A DNA stretch of 22,238 bases from K189A clade bacterium (GTDB lineage: Bacteria > Pseudomonadota > Gammaproteobacteria > Pseudomonadales > Azotimanducaceae). How positions within the stretch are numbered: position 1 is the stretch's first letter; each line of letters opens with the position of its first letter. Shown here piece by piece: positions 1-6,368 of the stretch. Under the pieces are notes generated by a model. The model was not told the DNA's origin and made no database searches. It saw nothing but the letters and a program-made list of their open reading frames with translations. The stretch lies in contig RKSB01000105.1 of assembly GCA_007571095.1 (NCBI GenBank), forward strand, positions 1-22,238. Reading direction: 5' to 3'. Both the position numbers and the translations under genes were made by a program.

Positions 1-1044
1 TGTGGTCGAACGCGCCTTGCCGATTCCCTCCAGAAGGATCAGTTTCAAGCCTTTCGAAGTGCTTTTTTTATCCACTGTCATGGCGGTTCGCAGTGCGTCT
101 GCACTCAGGCCGGATGGTAGCAGAGTCGGCAGCTTCAGAGCTTCCAGCAGGGAGCGAACGCGAATCGACTGTTCGGGTTCGAGCCAGCCCTCTTTCACCG
201 AAAGTTGGAGTGCCAGGGACATGCCCATGGCGACCGCCTCGCCATGTAGCCACTCGCCATAGCCGGTAACCACCTCCAGAGCGTGACCGAATGTGTGGCC
301 GAAATTGAGCTGTTCGCGCAAGCCGGCTTCGCGTTCATCGGCGGCTACGATCTCGGCCTTTATACTAACCGAACGATAGAGTGCTTCGGCCAGAACATCC
401 GGATTCCACTTGTTGAGTTCGTCGACACTCTGTTCAAGCCAGTAGAAGAGCTCGGCACTATAAATGATGGCGTGCTTGACCAGTTCGGCAATGCCGGCTC
501 GATACTCCCTTTCAGGCAGAGTGGTCAATAGACTCAGGTCGGCCAACACCAGCTTTGGCTGATAAAAGGCACCAATCATATTCTTGCCCTGAGGATGATT
601 GACTGCCGTTTTTCCGCCGACTGAGGAATCGACCTGAGCGAGCAAAGTGGTCGGTATCTGAATAAAGGCCACGCCGCGTTGATAGCAGGCGGCGGCAAAT
701 CCGGCCAGATCACCTATCACACCGCCGCCGAGTGCCAGAATGGTGGTGGTTCTGCGATGACGGTGAGCAACAAGGGCATCAAAGACGCGCGCAAGCGAGT
801 TCAGATTTTTGTGTTGCTCGCCATCCGGCAGGATCAATTCATTCACGCTCAGGCCTGCAAGTGCCTCCTTGAGTCGGCTCAGGTATAGAGGTGCCACAAT
901 CTCGTTGCTGAGAATGAATACCTGCTCGCCGGCAACCCACGGACAAACCTGCTCGCCGGATGACAGCAAATCGAATCCGATGCGAACAGGGTAGCTGCGC
1001 TCTTGCAGATTCACCTGAAGTTCGTAGTTCAAATCAGCGGTCAT
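1..1044 (-). CDS. aroB: 3-dehydroquinate synthase AroB (3' end cut by window edge)
   Basis: AroB converts DAHP to 3-dehydroquinate, the second step of the shikimate pathway, in the cytoplasm with NAD+ and a divalent metal. The frame is open from the ATG at 1044 to the window edge, giving 348 codons; the family is about 360 residues, so only a short C-terminal tail is missing. The NAD-binding glycine loop (LALGGGVIGDLAGF), the segment TTLLAQVDSSVGGKTAVN, the metal-ligand regions (ELVKHA, NFGHTFGHALE, GEWLHGEAVAMGM) and the late MTVDKK motif are all present. It lies 76 bp downstream of aroK in the same direction, the usual aroKB pair. No strong ribosome binding site precedes the ATG. I saw no frameshift in the stretches I read. 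Confidence 0.97.
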   Translation of the reverse strand, partial: MTADLNYELQVNLQERSYPVRIGFDLLSSGEQVCPWVAGEQVFILSNEIVAPLYLSRLKEALAGLSVNELILPDGEQHKNLNSLARVFDALVAHRHRRTTTILALGGGVIGDLAGFAAACYQRGVAFIQIPTTLLAQVDSSVGGKTAVNHPQGKNMIGAFYQPKLVLADLSLLTTLPEREYRAGIAELVKHAIIYSAELFYWLEQSVDELNKWNPDVLAEALYRSVSIKAEIVAADEREAGLREQLNFGHTFGHALEVVTGYGEWLHGEAVAMGMSLALQLSVKEGWLEPEQSIRVRSLLEALKLPTLLPSGLSADALRTAMTVDKKSTSKGLKLILLEGIGKARSTT

Positions 1045-1120
1045 AGGGAAAGCCCCGAAAATGATTGCAACCTGAGCCGAGTCTGAAAGGTCAAACCCTT
1101 CGAGCCTTCGGAAAGGACGG

Positions 1121-1657
1121 CTAACCCTCCTCAGAACGCCCTGAGAGACGGCTGGCGATCTCGGCGGCCAGATTGCGAGCCGAACTGCCGTCAGCAGGAA
1201 GCGTGAGGTCGGCGATCTCCTGATAGAGCGGGCTCCTCTGTTTGTGCATGGCTTCCAGAATCTTTCTTTTTTCAGCGTCATTGCCTTTGAGCAGAGGACG
1301 ATTCTTGTCCTTGGATACCCTCTGGATCTGCCGCTCAAGTGGAGTTTCCAAATAAACAACAGTCCCTCGACTGACCAGCCTTTTGCGATTTTCTTCGCGT
1401 AGAATCGCACCGCCGCCAGTCGCCATCACGATACCGGTACGCTCGGTCAACTCCTGTATCAGCCTGACTTCACGGTCACGAAAGCCATTTTCGCCTTCGA
1501 GATCAAAAATCCAGGCGATATCGACACCGGAACGGGACTCTATCTCTATGTCCGTATCCAGAAACTCCAGCCCAAGTGCGTCAGCCACCAGTCGCCCAAC
1601 CGTGGTCTTGCCGGCACCTGCCGGGCCGATCAGAAAAACGTTACCGAAACTGGCCAT
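1121..1657 (-). CDS. aroK: Shikimate kinase AroK
   Basis: AroK phosphorylates shikimate with ATP to shikimate 3-phosphate in the cytoplasm. The 178-residue product matches the family length. The Walker A loop is GPAGAGKTT at residues 11-19, with Lys17. Substrate-binding residues seen are Asp34/Asp36 (LDTD), Arg60 (GFRDRE) and the GGG at 81-83, and the lid arginine is Arg120 (NRPLL). Its downstream neighbour is aroB. The gap to pilQ upstream is 516 bp and holds pseudogene and repeat sequence, so aroKB probably has its own promoter here, although I could not find a clear one. Only the threonine in place of the usual serine after the Walker lysine is slightly unusual. Confidence 0.97.
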   Translation of the reverse strand: MASFGNVFLIGPAGAGKTTVGRLVADALGLEFLDTDIEIESRSGVDIAWIFDLEGENGFRDREVRLIQELTERTGIVMATGGGAILREENRKRLVSRGTVVYLETPLERQIQRVSKDKNRPLLKGNDAEKRKILEAMHKQRSPLYQEIADLTLPADGSSARNLAAEIASRLSGRSEEG

Positions 1658-1779
1658 TGTATGGAGTAGTTAGAAGGTTCCTGCAAATATCACTGTTCTA
1701 CACTATTCGGCTTTACAAGATTTGAAAGCAACGCTCGCCGACAAAGGTCAAGCCGCAAACCCTTTCTATTGTATCCATT

Positions 1780-1809
1780 ATTGCCTGCTTTTTTATTGCC
1801 TGCTTTTTC
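1780..1809. repeat. Two-copy 15-bp tandem repeat (ATTGCCTGCTTTTTT)
   Basis: Two adjacent copies of a 15-bp unit lie at 1780-1794 and 1795-1809; the last base of the second copy is C. The repeat abuts the outer edge of the pilQ relic, and its T-tract runs into CGGGG. Similar T-rich short repeats occur at 1978-1997 and, on a larger scale, at 18010-18345. Confidence 0.8.
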
Positions 1810-1828
1810 GGGGATACGACCGGAGGGC

Positions 1829-1957
1829 TCAGTCATCGAAATCCAAAGTGGAGTCCTGGATGGCCTTCGGCGTCATAAAAACCAGTCATTCCTGCTTGCC
1901 CTCGGCCAGCCGAATGTGCCGAAACAGCCGTTCCGATACCGGAATATCTCCAGGCAA
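1829..1957 (-). pseudogene. Decayed duplicate of the 3' end of pilQ
   Basis: Positions 1809-1957 align without gaps to 2154-2302, an offset of exactly 345 bp, with about 127 of 149 bases identical by hand count. That covers the last 42 codons and stop of pilQ plus about 20 bp beyond the stop. Read in the pilQ frame, the copy still ends STLDFDD-stop and keeps LFRH and the Ala-Glu-x-Lys-Gln-Glu segment. It carries an in-frame TGA at 1888-1886, where pilQ has a leucine codon. It has no start codon, and a TAA sits directly upstream in frame, so it cannot encode a secretin. The inference is a tandem duplication, or a second secretin gene, since deleted down to this scrap. The rest of the 516 bp gap (1658-2173) holds only T-rich repeats and unassigned sequence. 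Confidence 0.85.
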
Positions 1958-1977
1958 TTATTCGCCTGTTTTTTGCT

Positions 1978-1997
1978 TAACTGCTTTTAACTGCTTT
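1978..1997. repeat. Two-copy 10-bp tandem repeat (TAACTGCTTT)
   Basis: Two exact copies at 1978-1987 and 1988-1997 are followed by further T bases and CGGGG (2002-2006). This is the same T-tract-plus-CGGGG ending as at 1804-1813. Confidence 0.7.
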
Positions 1998-2173
1998 TTT
2001 TCGGGGCTTATATACCTGACTTGACAAGTTCTTTTGAGAAGATGTCTCCGATCTTCTGGCGGCTATTCTGGCTTGATCCAGTTGCAGCCAGCATGAGTGA
2101 GACGTGTCGCAACCGGATGGCTTTATCAAACTACATGTATAAGTCCCTTTTTTCGGAGATACGACCGGAGGGT

Positions 2174-3556
2174 TCAGTCATCGAAATCCAAAGTGGAGTC
2201 TTCAATGATCTTCGGCGTAATAAAAATCAGTAATTCCTGCTTGCTCTCGGCCAGGCTGGTGTGCCGAAACAGCCGTCCCAGCAACGGAATATCCCCAAGC
2301 AACGGAGTTTTGGTGATCGCTCGTGTCTTGCGGGTTCTGTAAACACCGCCCAATACCACCGTCTCACCATCACCAACCAGAACTCGAGTGTCCAGTTGAT
2401 TGGTGTTGATCAAAGGCACTCCGTTGACCACCTCACCCAGAGAATCCTGACTGACATGCAGGCTCATTGAAATCCGGCCATCCGGAGTGATGTGAGGACG
2501 AACTTTCAGTTGCATGACAGCCTGCTTGAAGGATGTGGCGGTTGCACCACTGGCACTGGTTTCCTGAAATGCAATCTCGACACCCGAGGTAATAGTGGCC
2601 GACTGCTTGTCGGCGGTCACGATTTTCGGGCGCGCCACCACCTCACCATTGCCCTCGGTTGCCAAAGCAGAGAGTTCCAGGTCCAGCATGAAGCCTCCGG
2701 AGACCAGCCCGACGGCAAATCGGGCAGCCTGTTCCGCATTCACTCCCAAATTTACATTCAATGGATAAGTGTGATAGTTCAGGTTGCCTTGAGAAACCTC
2801 AGAAAGTCCGCTTCTCGAACCGGCAATCGAAAGGTTTCGCCCACTGTCAAAGCCGGCACTGCCCCAGCGCACACCGAGCCGTCTGGAGAAGCTGACATTG
2901 GCGGTCACAATCTGTGCCTCGATTAAAACCTGCTTGACCGGCACATCCACTCGGCGAATGATTTCCCTAAGCAGGGTCAGGCGATCAGACGTATCTACGA
3001 GAACAAGAGTATTGGTGCGTTCGTCAACCAGAGCACTGCCGCGCTCTGACAACACGCCGCTCGCATCCTGCCCGGACTTTTTCAGTAAGGAGGCGACCTC
3101 GGCGGCGGTTGCGTGCAGTATTTCAATGTGCTGAGTCTGTAAGGGCGAAAGCCTGGCCAACTGGCTGTTGTGTTCAATTTCTTTGCGATTTTGCAGGGCA
3201 ACCTCCTCTTGAGTGCCCACCACCAGAACGCCCTCCGAAGAATATTGGGCGAGTCCTTCGCTCCGTAAAACAAGATCAAGTGCATTGCGCCAGTGTACAC
3301 TTTCAAGCCTGAGAGTGACTCGACCCTCGACGGCGTCGCTCACCACCATGTTGATCCCTGCCAGGCTGGCGATGATTTGCAACACTGGCCTCACTCCAAC
3401 CTCCTGAAAATTCAGCGACACAAGGTTGCCTTCAGCACAAAACGGAGCCGAATCGCAGGCTGGTCTGGTCTCCTCTGAGGCTTGTGTGGCCAGTGCAATG
3501 GCGCACAGATGGAGCCCGAGCAGAAGTCCGGTCGCTCTTTCCAGGCGGTCGGCCAT
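2174..3556 (-). CDS. pilQ: Type IV pilus secretin PilQ (short form)
   Basis: PilQ is the outer-membrane secretin through which the type IV pilus is extruded. I place the start at the ATG at 3556 (460 aa). It is preceded by GAGG and followed by a signal peptide (MADRLERATGLLLGLHLCAIALATQA), and it avoids overlap with pilP; an open frame reaches further back to 3676. After the signal peptide come an N0/STN domain (about residues 45-115), an N1 domain with the NTLV segment, and the C-terminal secretin domain with VLVGDGETVVLGGV and the PLLGDIPLLGRLFR signature, ending LLIFITPKII. Well-studied PilQ proteins are usually about 700 aa with N-terminal AMIN domains, which are absent here. It is the last gene of pilMNOPQ, 46 bp after pilP. 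Confidence 0.94.
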   Translation of the reverse strand: MADRLERATGLLLGLHLCAIALATQASEETRPACDSAPFCAEGNLVSLNFQEVGVRPVLQIIASLAGINMVVSDAVEGRVTLRLESVHWRNALDLVLRSEGLAQYSSEGVLVVGTQEEVALQNRKEIEHNSQLARLSPLQTQHIEILHATAAEVASLLKKSGQDASGVLSERGSALVDERTNTLVLVDTSDRLTLLREIIRRVDVPVKQVLIEAQIVTANVSFSRRLGVRWGSAGFDSGRNLSIAGSRSGLSEVSQGNLNYHTYPLNVNLGVNAEQAARFAVGLVSGGFMLDLELSALATEGNGEVVARPKIVTADKQSATITSGVEIAFQETSASGATATSFKQAVMQLKVRPHITPDGRISMSLHVSQDSLGEVVNGVPLINTNQLDTRVLVGDGETVVLGGVYRTRKTRAITKTPLLGDIPLLGRLFRHTSLAESKQELLIFITPKIIEDSTLDFDD

Positions 3557-3602
3557 TTTTCGCCTCAAACTCTTCTGGTTCCGATTGTCTGAAGGCAGCC
3601 AT

Positions 3603-4013
3603 TCATAATTTGCGATCACACAAAAGAGGGCCGTAGCTGACCCATCCTCCCGGCTGGTTATCAGATACAACTTCAATGGAACCGCTCATACAGCCGGTGT
3701 GTTCCCGAGTCTTCTGCTGAATCAAATCATCGCCAAGGTAGAGCACCGCATACAGTCTGTTGGCGGCGTCTTCAACCAGCAACCAGCGCTGAGTGCCGGC
3801 TGCAATCACGCCTCGAACAGGCAGTCCCGAAATCTGTTTAACTGGCTCGATATTCGAAGAGTCCCCTTTGGCTTCGAGTTCGATGGTCAGCAAATTCAGA
3901 TCAAAGGGGTGCTCAAGCTGCAATGCATTCTCCGACGAGAACAGACGAGCAGGCCAGAAGGCGAGGCCAGCGAGAATCGACAAACACACTGTCCGAATTA
4001 ACCTCATCATCAA
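3603..4013 (-). CDS. pilP: Type IV pilus assembly protein PilP (divergent)
   Basis: PilP links the inner-membrane PilM/N/O complex to the secretin PilQ in the periplasm. The assignment rests mainly on position: it overlaps pilO by 4 bp (ATGA) and lies 46 bp before pilQ. The 136-residue sequence fits a PilP. It has an N-terminal hydrophobic segment (about residues 5-25), the short PFDLN motif that precedes the linker in PilP proteins, and a beta-rich C-terminal half ending with SIEVVSDNQPGGWVSYGPLL, like the family's final strands. It is shorter than the usual 170-180 aa. I see no lipobox cysteine after the hydrophobic segment, so it is probably anchored by, or secreted through, an ordinary signal sequence. 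Confidence 0.85.
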   Translation of the reverse strand: MMMRLIRTVCLSILAGLAFWPARLFSSENALQLEHPFDLNLLTIELEAKGDSSNIEPVKQISGLPVRGVIAAGTQRWLLVEDAANRLYAVLYLGDDLIQQKTREHTGCMSGSIEVVSDNQPGGWVSYGPLLCDRKL

Positions 4014-4606
4014 ATTTCAAAGCTCCCATGAATACGAATCACGGCCTTCAGGTTCAGATTTCGGCCGCCATTTTCCAGCGGCCTGAGATCAAAATCCTCA
4101 ATGCTGACCACCTCTTCCAGTTCGGCCAGAGAAGCGAAAAAAAGGCGCGTTGCCGAATAATGTCCCTGTGCCTCAAGCCGAATGGGCATAGTCCGATAAA
4201 AGGATTCTTCCTGCCAGCGGCCAGGGCGAATATCGATCAGGGTCAGGCCATTGGCCTTCACTGCCGTCGTCAGGTTATCGATCATTTGAGGCGGACGAAC
4301 AGACAGCTTGAATTTTTTCACAGGCCGAAGATCGCTTGACTCTCGTTTGCTGACGAGGTTTTCTTCTTTAATTTCAACTAGTGCTGCCTCTGTTTGTTGG
4401 TGATGCTGTTGTAAATCCTGGTATCGGGCATTCGACACCTGAACTTCGGATTCCAGCCAGCCAATGAAGCTCCAGTGCAACAGGAACAGCAAGCACAGAG
4501 CCACGCAAATAAACAGAAGAATCTGCCTTCGAAAGGGCCAGCCAGACGCCCTCAGAAGAGCTGGATTTGTTGCCAGCAGTCGCCAGTGGTCTTTTCGGTC
4601 AAACAT
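4010..4606 (-). CDS. pilO: Type IV pilus inner-membrane protein PilO
   Basis: PilO forms a heterodimer with PilN in the inner membrane and periplasm and sets the alignment of the pilus machine. The 198-residue protein has a cytoplasmic N-terminus, one membrane segment at about residues 29-45 (ILLFICVALCLLFLLHW), a Gln/Glu-rich coiled coil at about 55-90, and a C-terminal ferredoxin-like periplasmic domain (MIDNLTTAVKANGLTLIDIRPG, then YSATRLFFASLAELEEVVSIEDFDL). All of these are typical of PilO. Its start overlaps pilN by 8 bp and its stop overlaps the pilP start by 4 bp, so translation is probably coupled. Confidence 0.94.
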   Translation of the reverse strand: MFDRKDHWRLLATNPALLRASGWPFRRQILLFICVALCLLFLLHWSFIGWLESEVQVSNARYQDLQQHHQQTEAALVEIKEENLVSKRESSDLRPVKKFKLSVRPPQMIDNLTTAVKANGLTLIDIRPGRWQEESFYRTMPIRLEAQGHYSATRLFFASLAELEEVVSIEDFDLRPLENGGRNLNLKAVIRIHGSFEI

Positions 4607-5171
4607 CTTCTTTGTTTTGCCCTTCGTGAGTCACTTCAGGCTGGCTATTCAGCCGAATGGTGAAATTGAACTGGCCTCGGCTCTTCGATTCGTGTATGCG
4701 TTCAAGCACAATCTCGCCAAACCGGCCCGCCGAATTGAGTTGACGCAAAAGCTCTCTGACCGGTTCGCTGTCGTGAGTAACACCCTGAACAGTCATCGCC
4801 GACTGAGACAGGGAGAGGGACGTGTAGGCAAGCCGGTCAGGCATACTCCGAGTCAGGAGATCGAGCGTTTGAGCTATCTGTTTTCCATGATTTTTCAGTC
4901 GGTCAACCCTTTGCAGACGATTGCTCGTCTTCAACAAATGCTCGCGAGTTTGCCGATGCTCAAGCATTTCTGATGCAAGAAGATCGACTCTTTCCTGTAG
5001 CAAAGACACTCTCTGGTGAGTATTTACAAGGTCGGTAAAGAGCAGCAAAGACCAGAGGGCTGATACCAAAACCGGCAGTAGAACCGCCGCCAGCAACCGG
5101 CCAACGAAACTTTTGACCCTGTTTTCTCGAAGCGTCGCCCGCCAGGGCAACAGGTTAATGGCCGGAATCAT
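4599..5171 (-). CDS. pilN: Type IV pilus inner-membrane protein PilN
   Basis: PilN bridges cytoplasmic PilM to PilO. I chose the ATG at 5171 (190 aa) because it puts the PilM-binding motif INLLPWR at residues 5-11, as in the family, and GAGG lies about 10 bases upstream. An earlier in-frame ATG at 5219 would add 16 residues of sequence that belongs to pilM. One membrane segment (about residues 25-46) follows, then a coiled-coil stretch and a small periplasmic domain. The start overlaps the pilM 3' end by 17 bp. Confidence 0.94.
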   Translation of the reverse strand: MIPAINLLPWRATLRENRVKSFVGRLLAAVLLPVLVSALWSLLLFTDLVNTHQRVSLLQERVDLLASEMLEHRQTREHLLKTSNRLQRVDRLKNHGKQIAQTLDLLTRSMPDRLAYTSLSLSQSAMTVQGVTHDSEPVRELLRQLNSAGRFGEIVLERIHESKSRGQFNFTIRLNSQPEVTHEGQNKEDV

Positions 5172-6198
5172 CCATGCCTCGCAAAGCCAGCCCGCAGGCG
5201 AGTGAAAAGGCTGCAACATCAGACGGAATCTTCATCGACTCGGCATACTGCATGTCGGCAAAAGGGTGGGCGATACTCACTGGCAATTCGAGGCTCTCCT
5301 CCAGCAGATGAGGCAGGCCATCCAGAGCAGCACCGCCGCCGGCCAGAATCAAACGGTTGATTTCCGAAAAAGGATGCGCTGAGAGAAACAGTTGCCGAAA
5401 GCTTCGAACCTGGTCAACCAGCAGCTCGAGAAAAGGCCTCAGCACGCTTGGCGAATAATCATTCGGCAGGTTTTTTCTGCATTTGCCGAGTTCTGCTTCC
5501 TGCAGCGACAGGCCATAGTAGCTCTGGATTTGCTCAGTCAGGGCTCGGCCAGCCAGTGCATGCTCCTTGTGAAAAAGCATGCAATCGCCGATCAGTACAC
5601 TCAGCGTGGTGCTACTTGAACCTATATTGACAAGTACCACCACTGGCTCGTGTGCCTTCAACAAGGCTCTCTGGAGGGCGTAGCCTTCTACATCAAGGGC
5701 GAGAATATCCAGACCTGCCGATGAGAAAAGATGTTGGCGGGCCCTGACCTCCTGCAGGCGGCAGGCAACAAGCAAAACCCTGATTGCGGATGGCTGCTGT
5801 TCGTTGTTTGGCAAAAGAACATAATCAAAGACTGTCTCGTCCGCAGAGTAAGGGAAGTTGCGCTCAATCTCGACCTCCATACAGGCCTCGATTTCGGATT
5901 CAGACAGGCCAGTGGGCAGTTCCACCACTTTGATTTTGACCGAAGAATCGGGGACGCTTGCCATGACCGAACGCAAACTCGTACCCGACGATCTGACCAG
6001 GCGAGTAATGGTCTGGCAAAGGGCCTCATGATCGGGCGGGCGGCCAGTGTCCAAAACAGGGAGAATCTCCGTTAAACAAGCTTCCAGCCGATATCCGTCA
6101 GCCACTTTCGACAGCTCCAGCAGGCGAACGGCGGAAGAGCCTATGTCAATACCGAGGACACTCTTCGTCTTTTCTGGAGACCTGAAGCCTTCTATCAT
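5155..6198 (-). CDS. pilM: Type IV pilus actin-like ATPase PilM
   Basis: PilM is a cytoplasmic actin/FtsA-fold protein that binds the PilN N-terminus at the base of the pilus machine. The 347-residue form starting at 6198 (ATG) begins close to the family's usual N-terminus. The phosphate-1 motif GIDIGSS is at residues 16-22, a phosphate-2-like segment VLVNIGSSSTTLSVL lies in the middle, and the adenosine motif LILAGGGAALDGLPHLLE is near the end. An in-frame start at 6255 would add 19 hydrophobic residues not expected for PilM. The ribosome binding site before 6198 is weak. It is the first gene of the pilMNOPQ operon and is divergent from mrcA, an arrangement conserved in many gammaproteobacteria. 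Confidence 0.95.
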   Translation of the reverse strand: MIEGFRSPEKTKSVLGIDIGSSAVRLLELSKVADGYRLEACLTEILPVLDTGRPPDHEALCQTITRLVRSSGTSLRSVMASVPDSSVKIKVVELPTGLSESEIEACMEVEIERNFPYSADETVFDYVLLPNNEQQPSAIRVLLVACRLQEVRARQHLFSSAGLDILALDVEGYALQRALLKAHEPVVVLVNIGSSSTTLSVLIGDCMLFHKEHALAGRALTEQIQSYYGLSLQEAELGKCRKNLPNDYSPSVLRPFLELLVDQVRSFRQLFLSAHPFSEINRLILAGGGAALDGLPHLLEESLELPVSIAHPFADMQYAESMKIPSDVAAFSLACGLALRGMDDSGH

Positions 6199-6248
6199 TA
6201 GAGAAAACCAGAACACTGAAAACGGGGAACCCGTTAAAATTACAGCAG

Positions 6249-6278
6249 ATAACACCCTGCATCCAGCGCGCCAGACAA
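6249..6278 (-). promoter_or_regulatory. Possible sigma70 promoter for pilMNOPQ
   Basis: On the minus strand, TTGTCT (6278-6273) and TGTTAT (6254-6249) are separated by 18 bp, each matching consensus at 4 of 6 bases. This would give a leader of about 44 nt before the pilM ATG. It is a pattern match only. Confidence 0.35.
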
Positions 6279-6323
6279 TCGGCGTTTCGTCAAAAAATCT
6301 AATTAAAACAAAGAGAAGTTGAC

Positions 6324-6329
6324 TAAAAT
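6324..6329 (+). promoter_or_regulatory. Possible -10 box (TAAAAT) for mrcA
   Basis: TAAAAT lies about 40 bp before the mrcA ATG in the shared pilM/mrcA promoter region (6199-6368). No good -35 sits at the right distance. An overlapping TTGACT (6319-6324) could instead be a -35, but it is followed by a poor -10 (CATTCA at 6342). The AT-rich stretch 6290-6335 is the likeliest promoter position. Confidence 0.35.
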
Positions 6330-6368
6330 AACGAAAGCGGTCATTCAGAGAGGCAGTAGTCGCACAAC

